This document shows, in pieces, positions 8,394 to 17,328 of a DNA stretch of 64,000 nucleotides. How positions within the stretch are numbered: the stretch's first letter is position 1; each line of letters opens with the position of its first letter. Source of the stretch: Allobaculum mucilyticum. GTDB taxonomy: Bacteria > Bacillota_I > Bacilli_A > Erysipelotrichales > Erysipelotrichaceae. The notes beneath the pieces were generated by a model. It made no database searches and had not been told where the DNA came from. It saw only the letters and a list, made by a program, of their open reading frames with translations. Location: positions 1,116,001-1,180,000 of the forward strand of contig NZ_CP078089.1 of NCBI RefSeq assembly GCF_022701195.1, given 5' to 3'. Both the position numbers and the translations under genes were made by a program.

Positions 8394-9836
8394 TTATTTT
8401 TTCAGGGTGTATGTCCAGGTGTTTCTCAGTTCGGGTGCTTTGCGCTTGCCGCCTTTTTTGTGTTCCCAAGCAAACGCTTTGGCTTCATTGGCCTGCTCAA
8501 GAACGTTTTCTTTTGCAGGTCCGCCATAGACTTTGCGGGAAGCAAGCGCCTTGTCGAGATCGATTGCTTCATAGAAGCCTTCGTCAAACAGTTCAGAAAG
8601 TTCGTTGAGCTGTTCAAGCGAAACGTCTTCAAGCGTGAGGCCTTTCTCGATGCAGTCAGCAACCAGAGCGCCGGTCAGCTTGTAAGCATCCCTGAACGGC
8701 ATGCCTTTCTTGGCGAGGTAGTCTGCGCATTCGGTGGCGTTGATGAATCCGCCACTTGCAGCTGCACGCATTTTGTCTTTGCGTACTTTCATGGTTCTGA
8801 GCATGCCCGGCAGAACTTTGAGACACATCTTTACCGTATCGACCGCATCAAAGACAGCTTCTTTGTCTTCCTGCATGTCTTTGTTATAGGCAAGAGGCAG
8901 ACCTTTCATGACAGTCAGCAGACCCATCAGGTCGCCATAGACCCGGCCTGTTTTGCCGCGGATCAGTTCGCACATATCAGGGTTCTTTTTCTGCGGCATG
9001 ATCGAGCTGCCTGTGGAATAGGCATCATCGAGTTCGATGAACTTGAACTCCCAGGAGCTCCAGAGAATCATCTCTTCGCTCAGGCGGCTCATGTGCATCA
9101 TCAGAATCGACATGTCAGACAGGAATTCAAGAGCGAAATCCCGGTCCGAAACGGCGTCGATGGAGTTGGACATCGGTTTTGAAAAGCCAAGATGGCTTGC
9201 GGTGTAGTCCAGGTCAAGCGGGAAAGTCGTTCCGGCCAGAGCGCCTGCGCCAAGAGGACATTCGTCCATGACCGCAAGGGTGTTTTCCAGACGGAGAACA
9301 TCCCGGCGGAACATATTGGCATAAGCCATCATCGTGTGACCGAAGCTGACTGGCTGTGCCCGCTGCAGATGGGTGTAGCCGGGCATGATGGTTTCGGCAT
9401 GTTCAGCGCCAAGATCGGCAAGGATCTGGATCAGATACAGAAGACTGTCTTTGATGTCTTCGATCTGGCTGACGACATACAGCCGGAAGTCGAGCGCAAC
9501 CTGGTCGTTGCGGCTGCGGCCGGTGTGAAGCTTTTTGCCGGCATCGCCGATCGACTGTGTAAGCAGCTGTTCGACGCAGGTATGAATGTCTTCATATTCA
9601 TCGGTAAATTCGATATTGCCGGCGTTAATCTGATTGAGAATTTCGAGAAGGCCATGATGAATGGCCTGTTTTTCTTCGTAGCTGATGATTCCCTGCTGTT
9701 CCAGCATGCAGCTGTGTACCAGGCTGCCCAGGATATCCTGCTGATACAGGCGGGAGTCAAAGGAGATGGAACTGTTGAAGTCGTTGGCGTCCGCATCGGT
9801 CTCTTTCGAGATCCGGCCGGTCCACAGCTTGCTCAT
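8394..9836 (-). CDS. argH: Argininosuccinate lyase
   Basis: Cleaves argininosuccinate to arginine and fumarate, the last step of the pathway. The fumarase/aspartase superfamily signature GSSIMPQKKNPD is near residue 280, with HTGRSRNDQ in the first third. The 480 residues slightly exceed the usual 460, with a Lys-rich C-terminus (HKKGGKRKAPELRNT). The ATG directly follows the argG TAA with no spacer, so translation is coupled to argG and depends on the upstream T-box. Confidence 0.95.
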   Translation of the reverse strand: MSKLWTGRISKETDADANDFNSSISFDSRLYQQDILGSLVHSCMLEQQGIISYEEKQAIHHGLLEILNQINAGNIEFTDEYEDIHTCVEQLLTQSIGDAGKKLHTGRSRNDQVALDFRLYVVSQIEDIKDSLLYLIQILADLGAEHAETIMPGYTHLQRAQPVSFGHTMMAYANMFRRDVLRLENTLAVMDECPLGAGALAGTTFPLDLDYTASHLGFSKPMSNSIDAVSDRDFALEFLSDMSILMMHMSRLSEEMILWSSWEFKFIELDDAYSTGSSIMPQKKNPDMCELIRGKTGRVYGDLMGLLTVMKGLPLAYNKDMQEDKEAVFDAVDTVKMCLKVLPGMLRTMKVRKDKMRAAASGGFINATECADYLAKKGMPFRDAYKLTGALVADCIEKGLTLEDVSLEQLNELSELFDEGFYEAIDLDKALASRKVYGGPAKENVLEQANEAKAFAWEHKKGGKRKAPELRNTWTYTLKK

Positions 9837-11108
9837 TTATTCCACGCTGGAGAAATGCTCTCCAGTCTCCTGTGCGAGCTGTTTATCATTGATGGCCCGA
9901 ACCGCAATCGGCAGACCGAACAGGTTGATGAATCCTGCAGAATCGCTCTGGTCGTAGCAGTCGTCTTCATCGAATGTAGCCATGCCTGCGTTGTAGAGCG
10001 AATACGGAGAAGTAACGGATACCGGGATGATATTGCCTTTGTAGAGCTTGAGGGTGACATCGCCGGTTACGGTTTCCTGTGTGGAATCGACGAAAGCGGA
10101 GAGTGCTTTGCGAAGCGGTGTGAACCAGAGACCGTCGTAGACGAGTTCGCCGAATTTCTGAGCAACAGTCTGTTTGAAGTGCTTGGTGTTCTTGTCGAGG
10201 GTGATTTCTTCGAGCTTGTCATGAGCTGCATAGAGAATCGATCCGCCCGGTGTTTCATAGACACCTCTGGACTTCATGCCGACCAGCCGGTTTTCAACGA
10301 TATCGAGGATGCCGATGCCGTTTGCACCGCCAAGTTCGTTGAGCAGCAGGATGATTTCTTTGGCGCTCATCTCTTTGCCATCAACGGCTGTCGGAACGCC
10401 TTTTTCAAAATGGATAGTGACGTTGGTCGGTTTGTCCGGAGCATTTTCCGGGGATACGCCAAGTTCGAGAAAGCCTTCCTGGTTGATCGGTGCTTCGTTT
10501 GCCGGATCTTCCAGATCGAGACCTTCATGAGAGAGGTGCCAGAGGTTTTTATCTTTGGAGTAGTTGGTTTCTTTGTTGATCTTCAGAGGGATGTTGTGCT
10601 CTTCTGCATAAGCGATTTCTTTTTCCCGGCTGTTGAGATCCCAGAACCGCCATGGAGCGATGATGTCGATTTCCGGAGCGAAAGCTTTAATCGCCAGTTC
10701 GAACCGGACCTGGTCGTTTCCTTTACCGGTACAGCCGTGGCAGATGGCATCTGCGCCTTCAGCTTTGGCGATTTCAACGATCCGCTTAGCGATGATTGGT
10801 CTTGCAAAGGATGTGCCGAGCAGATACTGTTCGTAGCTTGCGCCGGCTTTCAGGGATGGAATGATATAGTCGTCGACAAATGTGTCGGTCAGATCTTCAA
10901 TGTACAGTTTGGAAGCGCCAGTTTTGAGTGCTTTTTCTTCGAGGCCGTCGAGTTCGCCGCCCTGTCCGACATTTCCGCTGACTGCGATGACTTCGCAGTT
11001 TCCGTAATGTTCTTTGAGCCAGGGAATCAGAACGGATGTATCAAGGCCTCCGGAATAGGCGAGGACAATTTTCTTGTAGTTTTTATTTTCGTTATGCAGG
11101 TTGCTCAT
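9837..11108 (-). CDS. argG: Argininosuccinate synthase
   Basis: Condenses citrulline with aspartate, using ATP, to form argininosuccinate. The N-type ATP pyrophosphatase loop AYSGGLDTS is at residues 17-25. [13 protein letters not shown] and [12 protein letters not shown] are typical. The length of 423 residues is about 20 more than common, partly from the N-terminal extension before [18 protein letters not shown] lies nine bases before the ATG. It is the first gene after the T-box and forms a two-gene unit with argH. Confidence 0.95.
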   Translation of the reverse strand: MSNLHNENKNYKKIVLAYSGGLDTSVLIPWLKEHYGNCEVIAVSGNVGQGGELDGLEEKALKTGASKLYIEDLTDTFVDDYIIPSLKAGASYEQYLLGTSFARPIIAKRIVEIAKAEGADAICHGCTGKGNDQVRFELAIKAFAPEIDIIAPWRFWDLNSREKEIAYAEEHNIPLKINKETNYSKDKNLWHLSHEGLDLEDPANEAPINQEGFLELGVSPENAPDKPTNVTIHFEKGVPTAVDGKEMSAKEIILLLNELGGANGIGILDIVENRLVGMKSRGVYETPGGSILYAAHDKLEEITLDKNTKHFKQTVAQKFGELVYDGLWFTPLRKALSAFVDSTQETVTGDVTLKLYKGNIIPVSVTSPYSLYNAGMATFDEDDCYDQSDSAGFINLFGLPIAVRAINDKQLAQETGEHFSSVE

Positions 11109-11246
11109 GATTATTTTCTCCTTTGGTTGTCAGAATCGACATTGTAGATAAATCTCTTTCAAGATGAAACGAACGGCAGAACAGAGTGTTTTGATGAACT
11201 GGTTTTTGTCTGTTTTCGAACGGATTATCTGTTCTGTCCCTTGACG

Positions 11247-11288
11247 CTAAGCGTCAGCTGCCTGTGGGCATCGTCGGTCTTCCTGCAT
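11247..11288 (-). CDS. Possible 13-residue leader peptide between the T-box and argG
   Basis: A small ORF begins about 16 bases after the T-box terminator T-run, with AAGGGGCG as a possible ribosome site, and reads MQEDRRCPQAADA. It holds two adjacent Arg codons. Its stop codon lies inside a perfect 7-bp palindrome (TGACGCT-T-AGCGTCA, 11242-11256). This could be a second, translation-based control layer before argG, or chance. I see no anti-terminator arrangement or T-run after the palindrome. Confidence 0.2.
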   Translation of the reverse strand: MQEDRRCPQAADA

Positions 11289-11303
11289 GAAATCGCCCCT
11301 TCC

Positions 11304-11534
11304 AAAAAAAAAACGTCCCTTCATACGAAAGGACGATAAGGATCGCGGTACCACCTGTCTTCCCCCTTGAGTCAAGGGGACACTTTCCCATAACGCCGGG
11401 TCGCGGGAACAGCTCGATTTCTGTCGCGGTTCCACTCACGGGCACGTTCGCTGCACGCTGGACACTCCGTTTCACCATACCGGAGCTCTCTTTGGACCTT
11501 TGTACAGGTACTTCTTCCGATCACTGATTTGATA
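11304..11534 (-). ncRNA. T-box riboswitch (proposed Arg specifier) controlling argG-argH
   Basis: Read on the minus strand, the leader contains AGAGAGC and GGTGAAAC (Stem I AG bulge and distal loop), a CTGTAC/GTGCAG helix, the antiterminator motif GGTGGTACCGCG at 11355-11344 and a terminator (CGTCCTT paired with AAGGGACG) followed by ten T. After the helix the sequence GCGAA-CGT fits the usual GNGAA-codon pattern, so the specifier is probably CGT (Arg) at 11446-11444. By known T-box action, uncharged tRNA-Arg would pair with the specifier and the UGGN loop and allow read-through into argG. The class is certain; the specifier is inferred. Confidence 0.9.
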
Positions 11535-11540
11535 GTCCGT

Positions 11541-11568
11541 ATTCTAGCCGATTGAACTTTGATTTCAA
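11541..11568 (-). promoter_or_regulatory. Sigma-A type promoter for the T-box-argGH transcript
   Basis: On the minus strand TTGAAA (11568-11563) is separated by 16 bases from TAGAAT (11546-11541). Transcription would begin near 11534, just before Stem I of the T-box, which supports the assignment. Confidence 0.6.
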
Positions 11569-11896
11569 CCCCGTTGAAACCTGATTGCTTCGGTTTCAGA
11601 AAATTTTGTAAAAATCCGAACATTTTTCAGCTTCCATTCTGAAAAAACTTCGTTTTTCCTCTTGCAATCAGAAGACAGACACGCTTCTGACTCTGCTCTT
11701 TTCATTTTTCTGACATCAAACATTCTTTTTATCGGCCAAAAAATGGCAGAGAAAAAATTCAGAACTCTGTATTTCATGTCCAGAAAAACAGCCAAAAACC
11801 CGACACTTTCCGATCTTGCGGCAGGTGTTCTTTTTTCCTGCACGTACACTGAAACTGAACACGAAGCATTGCTGACGCAAAGAAAGGAAATGACCT

Positions 11897-12946
11897 ATGG
11901 AGGATCGGAATCTTTTGACAGAACGCAGTGAACGCTTTGAATGCTTTCTCTGCTACAGACGGGCAACCGGATTTTTTGCGGCAAGAGCGATACAGGATCG
12001 TCTGGAAGCAGCCGGGATTTCCTGTTTTCTCGATCTCGATACATCCAGAGCCGGGCCGCTCAGCCGCCGGATCCAGTCGGCGATTGAACAGTGCCATACA
12101 TTTCTGCTGCTTCTTACATCCGATACGCTTGAAAGATGCACTCATCCAGACGACTGGGTACGAATCGAAATTGAAACCGCCCTTTCAAGCGGCTGCACAA
12201 TTGTCCCGATTCGGATGAATAATTTTGTCTGGCCTGAACACCTCGTTTCCCAGCTTCCTGACGGTTTTGCAGCGCTCAACGATCTGGATTCCGTTACGCT
12301 CTCACAGGAATATTTCGAAGCTCCCTGCGCCGGCTGATTGCCTTTATCGGACAGCCTGCAGACCGTCTCGGACTGCCTGAATCACTTTTCAGAGATCATG
12401 ATGTGAGCTTCTTCCTTTCTTCCATCAGCAGTCTGGAAGACATCGCCGGAATCGATTTTGCGTTTCATGCCGGAGCAGAATGGCACAGGGACTTTGCGAA
12501 GATCGATTTTCTCGATCTTTTGATCACGCATTCGATTCCTTTACGTGTCCTGATCAATTCTCCGGCGATTGATCCCCTGATTATCCATATGCGCAAAACA
12601 CGGAAGCGTTACGTCCCTATTTCGGAAAATATTCAGGAATGGAAAGAATTCGCTCTTGCTCATCCAGATCTCGTCGAACTGAGAATCTGTTCCGTCCCTC
12701 TTCTGCATTGTCTCCACCTGTGCCATCGAACAGATGGCACAGGTGGAGACAATCGGGGAGTATCTTTACGGCGGAGAGTTTACGGAATTTACAAGAAGAC
12801 GGCAGGTATCGGATTCCAGTCAGGCTGACGGACTGCCATACCAGGCCTTCACAGATGAGTTCAACTTCCTGTGGGATAATCTTTCGATCCCCATCGAGGA
12901 CTATGATCCGGACTCTCCTCCTTCAGTCTTTATGGAGGAAAACTAG
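11897..12946 (+). pseudogene. TIR-domain protein, broken by two frameshifts
   Basis: The first frame (11897-12337) encodes a TIR domain: FECFLCYRR, then AIQDRLEAAGISCFLD, and WVRIEIETA, where the conserved Glu of NADase-type TIR domains is expected. Near 12310 the reading continues in another frame, equivalent to one lost base (SSLRRLIAFIGQPADRLG to LVELRICSVPLLH). Near 12705-12735 it returns to the first frame (MAQVETIGEYLYG to EDYDPDSPPSVFMEEN). The rejoined product would be about 350 residues: TIR plus a C-terminal region without recognised catalytic motifs. AAAGGA eight bases before the ATG supports the start. Bacterial TIR proteins often act in antiphage or stress signalling. The second break coincides with a long perfect palindrome, described separately. 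Confidence 0.75.
12707..12753. repeat. Perfect 21-bp inverted repeat with 5-base loop inside the TIR gene
   Basis: Bases 12707-12727 are the exact reverse complement of 12733-12753, with GAACA between. The right arm encodes the plausible protein text QMAQVETIG, while the left arm falls where the reading frame is lost. This is what a fold-back template-switch mutation at a pre-existing quasi-palindrome would leave. An amplification or assembly artefact is the alternative. Confidence 0.85.
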
Positions 12947-12966
12947 CCTTCAATGACGCAGAAACA

Positions 12967-13010
12967 TAAAAAAGACGAAATCTCTGGTGGATACACGCAG
13001 AGGTTTCGTC
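12967..13010 (-). terminator. Terminator downstream of the DUF1275 gene
   Basis: On the minus strand GACGAAACCTCTG pairs with CAGAGATTTCGTC (one G-T wobble) and is followed by six T. It lies about 75 bases beyond the stop of the gene at 13084. In the plus direction it has little T-run, so it would serve the TIR gene only weakly. Confidence 0.75.
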
Positions 13011-13083
13011 CTGAATTATTATCAATCGGATCTGTCGACAGTTGATGAAAAAAACGTTTGCCTGCATTCCTGTTCTCTGGCCA

Positions 13084-13881
13084 TCAGGCTGCGCTTGAAA
13101 CAGCCGTCTTCTGCTTAGGCGGAATCGCAATGCAAAGACACAGAGCAAGAAGGCCGGCAGAAATCAGGGAGACATAATGGCCCAGATACGGACAGAGCCA
13201 GGCACCGATCACAATACCGGTGAAATACGACAGCACAATCACGCTGTAGAGCAGTGTCCTGAAGGCATCCTGCGGATCATGAAGATGCAGAAAGCGCGTG
13301 AGATGAATAAACGCATTCTGAAAGCTTCCAGTCAGAACGACTGTCGCAACCGGGTTGCTCCGGATCCGTTTAAACGTGATCGTCTGGAGTCCGCAGCATA
13401 AGCCAAAAATCGGATTGGCAAGCGCATTCCAGGAATCCGGAAGAAAGGTCGCCAGCGCAATCAGAATAATTTCAAAAAGAAACGGGACTTTGCGCCATTG
13501 CGGATAGCCGGGCTTGTCGTGATAATGCTCGGCAATAACAATTCCAGCCGCAAACATCAGCGGCGGAAAGAGATATTTTGTCACATTGCCAAACTCGCCT
13601 TTGGCCAGATCCAGCCCTAGATAAAGCAGGTTTCCGGACTGACTTGAAGCAAAAACATGGCCGCGCGTTACATACGTACAGGCATTGAGAATTCCAATTC
13701 CAAGCGTCAGAAGCAGACCGACTCGCATGGATTCTTCATGCTCTTCGACATCTTCTTCAACCAGTTCCCGCATAAGTTCCTTAGGCGCCGGCGCACTGAA
13801 ATCCGGCTGCGTTGGACTGCTCTGATTATCTGTATGTGAGAGAGTCTCACTGTGTTCATCCATCTTGTCTTTTTCCATCAT
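13084..13881 (-). CDS. DUF1275 (YoaK) family membrane protein
   Basis: 265 residues. A hydrophilic N-terminus of about 50 residues is rich in Asp, Glu and Ser and includes ELVEEDVEEHEE. About six hydrophobic segments follow. ACTYVTRGHVFASSQSGNLL and the repeated GxxxAxQxxxF-like pattern (FGLCCGLQTITFKRI) are the hallmarks of the YoaK/DUF1275 family, whose members usually have about 220-240 residues and unknown function. There is no strong ribosome site at the first ATG pair. It is a single gene with its own terminator. Confidence 0.8.
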   Translation of the reverse strand: MMEKDKMDEHSETLSHTDNQSSPTQPDFSAPAPKELMRELVEEDVEEHEESMRVGLLLTLGIGILNACTYVTRGHVFASSQSGNLLYLGLDLAKGEFGNVTKYLFPPLMFAAGIVIAEHYHDKPGYPQWRKVPFLFEIILIALATFLPDSWNALANPIFGLCCGLQTITFKRIRSNPVATVVLTGSFQNAFIHLTRFLHLHDPQDAFRTLLYSVIVLSYFTGIVIGAWLCPYLGHYVSLISAGLLALCLCIAIPPKQKTAVSSAA

Positions 13882-13982
13882 GGCAGTATTATCCCGCCAT
13901 CATGACTCCCTGCTTTTTGCGATGCCCGTAACGCTGGAGCTCATCTGCCAGGCAAGGAATTCAGTGTGCAGACAGAACGGAC

Positions 13983-14267
13983 TTATTGTGCGGACTGCTT
14001 TGGAGTACTGGTACGGTCTTTGAGGCAGACATGAACTTTGTCACCGAATGTTTTGCCAAGCTGACTGCGCACCTTCTTATTGAGACCGATCAGATAGAAC
14101 GGTGTTTTCATGCGGACAACCTGTCCTGAATATGGCACGTCATCAAAAAGCGTATCAACAAGCCAGCGGCCTTTGCCAGTCAGCTCTTTGATATCGTAAG
14201 GAACTTCTACATAGGCAGCATCCATGTCACCGTTCTGCACAATAATCGCATTGAATTCAATTTCCAT
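13983..14267 (-). CDS. DUF1905 domain protein
   Basis: A small protein of 94 residues. The start MEIEFNAII, the segment YVEVPYDIKELTGKGRWLVD, YSGQVVRMKTPFYLIGLNKKVRSQL-like text and the end GDKVHVCLKDR match the DUF1905 beta-barrel family of unknown function. The ATG at 14267 is preferred over the GTG at 14276 because AGGTGA lies just upstream. It is monocistronic as far as can be seen. Confidence 0.75.
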   Translation of the reverse strand: MEIEFNAIIVQNGDMDAAYVEVPYDIKELTGKGRWLVDTLFDDVPYSGQVVRMKTPFYLIGLNKKVRSQLGKTFGDKVHVCLKDRTSTPKQSAQ

Positions 14268-14388
14268 ATCTCTCACCTAATCTGATTCTTCAAGTCTGTA
14301 TCGTACAGAACGTTCTGAAAAACAGTAATCCAGAAGCACGGATGGACTGAGATAGCGTGATTCAGCCAAGCCCATCTGCCTTTCTGGC

Positions 14389-14424
14389 AAAAGAACCCGG
14401 TCTTTGAAATGAAAGACCGGGCTC
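14389..14424 (-). terminator. Terminator downstream of the coiled-coil membrane protein gene
   Basis: On the minus strand GAGCCCGGTCTTT pairs with AAAGACCGGGTTC (one wobble), with a 6-base loop, followed by TTTT. It is 47 bases after the stop at 14471. Confidence 0.8.
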
Positions 14425-14470
14425 TTCGTATGTGAATGAAAACTCTGGATCATCCAGGGAGCTGTACGGT

Positions 14471-15631
14471 TTACTGATCGATTTTATCGACGAGAACCGA
14501 TGGAATCGAAATGGTTGCGTTCAGAACGCTTGTATAACTGTACATACCCGTAGATGCTCCATAAACAGTAATAATGTCATCCTCAAGAATCCGCGAAGGC
14601 GTGATCGAGGGGTCAAACATGCAGTAGAGCATGTGATCGTAATCCGAGTCAACCGCAAGACGGATTACCGCAATATCATCTTCGTAGAGAACCTGAACCG
14701 CTTTTCCGGTGAATTTCACTTTCTGGGCGACAAAATCATCCGGCGTACGGGCGAGCTGTTCGTAGGTAATGCCAGTCTCATAGCCGCGGGCTTCTTCTTC
14801 GGCTTTGCGACGGGCTTCTTCCTCAGCTGCCTTTTTCTTTGCTTCCTCTTCCTGTCTCTTGGCTTCGGCAGCTTTTTCCAGTTCTGCATCCGCCTGATCC
14901 GCAAGTTTCTTGGCTTCCTGATCCTGTTCCATGCCGTTGTACTTGGTATGCAGATCCGCGTAGAGCGTCTTGACCTTGTCATACTCGCCGGCTTCAAACG
15001 CATTGCGTACTTCGCGCAGCGCTGCATCCGGTCCGTTTTTGATTTCGTCTAATTCATTCTGTAATGATTTATTCTCCCGGATTTTATCTCTCAGTCTTTC
15101 GCTTTGTTCCTCGTTTTTGTTTTCCAGACTCTGCACTTCACTGCGAAGATCTGAAATCGTTTCTGATGTACTCGATCCGCTGCTGCAATATGAGCAGGTT
15201 GAGGCACCGAAAACAAGGGTGCAGATGAGCAGTGTCCAGCCGACTTTCCGGTTGGTGAGAATTCTGTCGATCTTTTCGACAAGCCCCGCTTTTCCCTGTC
15301 CCTTTGGCTTCTGTGGATACGGTGCTGCGGGACTACTGCCAGAATCTGCAGGCTCTTTTCCCGCTTTGCCCGGCTTCTTCAGAGCGTCTTTCCAGCTTTT
15401 TCTGGATTTTTTGCTTTCAGGATCTGGAATCGCTTCAGTCGGCTCTTGGGAATCCGGTCTTCTGAAAGGAAGCGATAAGTCTGTGGACTGCGCACCGTGG
15501 CTGTTTGCCTCCTGAGTATCAAGGGGTGAAGAAGGCGGAACGGGCGGCTGGTCATTTTCGGGTTTACGAAGATCCAGCTTCACATCTTCCGGTTTGTCAT
15601 TTACTGAATTATTTCTGTTATCGTCGTTCAT
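14471..15631 (-). CDS. Single-pass membrane protein with coiled coil and C-terminal OB-like domain
   Basis: 386 residues in four parts: a charged Pro/Ser-rich cytosolic N-terminus (1-130); a membrane segment near VGWTLLICTLVFGASTCSYC; a long heptad-like coiled coil (ISDLRSEVQSLENK and onward) that becomes an Ala/Glu/Lys helix (EAKRQEEEAKKKAAEEEA); and a C-terminal domain beginning GITYEQLARTPDDFVAQKVKFTG and ending with LEDDIITVYG and PSVLVDKI. The last part resembles the tRNA_anti-like/OB-fold domain of secreted or membrane Bacillota proteins of unknown role. AGGAGG lies eight bases before the ATG. The EEP gene lies upstream on the same strand at a distance of 190 bases. Confidence 0.65.
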   Translation of the reverse strand: MNDDNRNNSVNDKPEDVKLDLRKPENDQPPVPPSSPLDTQEANSHGAQSTDLSLPFRRPDSQEPTEAIPDPESKKSRKSWKDALKKPGKAGKEPADSGSSPAAPYPQKPKGQGKAGLVEKIDRILTNRKVGWTLLICTLVFGASTCSYCSSGSSTSETISDLRSEVQSLENKNEEQSERLRDKIRENKSLQNELDEIKNGPDAALREVRNAFEAGEYDKVKTLYADLHTKYNGMEQDQEAKKLADQADAELEKAAEAKRQEEEAKKKAAEEEARRKAEEEARGYETGITYEQLARTPDDFVAQKVKFTGKAVQVLYEDDIAVIRLAVDSDYDHMLYCMFDPSITPSRILEDDIITVYGASTGMYSYTSVLNATISIPSVLVDKIDQ

Positions 15632-15824
15632 TCTCTGATCCTCCTGACGCGTATGCGTCGCAGGCTGCGCAGTTCCTGTCTGCAGAGTACCAGCAGATAT
15701 GACATTATTAATGTCAGTATAATTTTTAGGCCAAACAGATTACCAGATTTTACATCAGTACCAGGATTTTGAATTGCGCTTTCAGAAATACTGTCGGCTT
15801 TCAGAATTACCTGTTGATCTTCTT

Positions 15825-16652
15825 TTATCGATCAAGTTCGACAAGTACGCCATAATGGTCGGAAACGACCGGTTCATTTGTGCCGTTAAAGACGACACGG
15901 CTTGAGCTGACCGGCGTTTTACGATCAACCCAGACCTGGTCGATGCGCTTGGCACCCTGATCCGGCTGATCTTCCCAGCCGTCGATCAGACCGCCGACTG
16001 TCATGCCGCCATCTTTTGTCTGTGCCATCTCGTACGTATCAAACCAGCCCGATGCTTTTACGACATCAGCGGACTGGCCATGAACATTGGCATCCGAGTT
16101 GAAATCGCCCATCAGCACGACGAGATCTGCCGGTGTCTGGTCTGCAAGAAGCGGTGTCAGGCGGTTCCACTGTTCAATAAAGGGTTCATTGGGATCCAGC
16201 CACCAGGAAAGATGGATGGAGTAGAACCAGCCGTCCTCATTGCGGATGCCAAGAATGCGGCGTGTGCGGAAATCGGTATATTCATCAATCCGGGAAGCAA
16301 GCAGATCTGCGCTTTCCAGAATCGGCTTTCTGGAGAACAGCGCTAGACCTTCATCGTATTTGTCATAGCCGATTTTCATCGGCAGCCAGGACCATTCATA
16401 GTGCAGACCGGCTTCATGAAGCATCTTTGCGACAAGAAGAGCGTGGTTTCCTTCTTTAAGCTCGCTGCCTTCTGGATGAAAGCGCAGACCGAATGTATCG
16501 CCTGTATAGAGCGGAGCGCTCATCAGCTGATTGACTTCCTGCAGTGCGATGACATCCGGCTGGGTGTCTTTTACAAACGAGACAAACTGTTCCCGTTTTT
16601 CATTCATGTTCTCTTCCTGTAAAGAGTGAGTGTTTAACGTAAGAATTTTCAT
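15825..16652 (-). CDS. Endonuclease/exonuclease/phosphatase (EEP) family protein
   Basis: 275 residues starting MKILTLNTHS. The catalytic signatures of the family are visible: LQEV (Glu for metal), GDFNSDANV (Asp/Asn) and SDHYGVLVEL (final His). The family includes DNases, phosphodiesterases and lipid or sugar phosphatases, so the substrate is open. No signal peptide or membrane segment is seen, so it is probably cytosolic. The start at 16652 is chosen because AAGGAAGG lies seven bases upstream; a 59-residue upstream extension has no such site and poor composition. Confidence 0.85.
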   Translation of the reverse strand: MKILTLNTHSLQEENMNEKREQFVSFVKDTQPDVIALQEVNQLMSAPLYTGDTFGLRFHPEGSELKEGNHALLVAKMLHEAGLHYEWSWLPMKIGYDKYDEGLALFSRKPILESADLLASRIDEYTDFRTRRILGIRNEDGWFYSIHLSWWLDPNEPFIEQWNRLTPLLADQTPADLVVLMGDFNSDANVHGQSADVVKASGWFDTYEMAQTKDGGMTVGGLIDGWEDQPDQGAKRIDQVWVDRKTPVSSSRVVFNGTNEPVVSDHYGVLVELDR

Positions 16653-17328
16653 ATCCTGTCCTTCCTTTATCCTTATTGATCCATGTCTTGTTTCTGGATG
16701 TTTTCCATATTCGAACGCATGGATCACCTGCTGAGAATTCTGTCTGGTCCGGCTTTTCGGACCGTTTTTATTTTCTGTACACATCTTAGCGATCTGTCTG
16801 AATCTGTGTCTGATCAAACTCCTGTCCATTTTAAAAAAGCCGGTCCGCAGACTGCTTGAATGCCGTTGTCCTTCTTAACCAGACCCTGATCTGGAATTAC
16901 CGCTGCCACGTCGCTCATCATTTTCTGTGCGAAAATCGGAACGGGAACTTCGGTAATGAAGACGGCTTGCCGCACAGCGGCGCCGCTATGAAAATCAGAT
17001 TCCCCTGTTCTTTGTCACTCACAGCTTTCCTCCTGGTTATGAGCAGCAGTTTCCCCACAGTTTACCCAGGCTGTGTTTTCTGCCGGGCAATCATCGAACT
17101 GTAACCGGTTGAAAAAAGAAAATCCGTCCCGGAAAAGTGCCCGGATGCATCTTCCGGTGCTCAATCCGGTATTCTGAACTATGCTCTGAGACAATAGGTC
17201 TGCCAGAAACCATCCGCTCTTCTAAACGGAACCGGCTTATGGCCTTTGATCTCTGGTTCTTTTCATTTGCAGTAACCAATTAATTTCTGCTGCCACGTGG
17301 CGGCAGTGTGTAAAGAAAGGAGTTTGCG
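16653..17328. other. Intergenic region before the polysaccharide genes
   Basis: Divergent promoter region for the EEP gene and the polysaccharide operon. The only clear structure is a near-perfect palindrome (CTGCTGCCAC-GTGGCGGCAG, 17287-17306) 22 bases before the first polysaccharide ATG, which could be an operator or a hairpin in the leader. No supported ORF. Confidence 0.4.

Noticed and set aside
9192-11147. A 651-residue plus-strand open frame across argH and argG
   Set aside because: It lies antisense to two certain genes, has Phe/Val/Asp-biased composition typical of antisense frames in this GC range, and has no ribosome site.
16856-17104. A plus-strand 82-residue ORF with a hydrophobic part
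   Set aside because: No ribosome site, and the composition is that of random translation. Left as intergenic.
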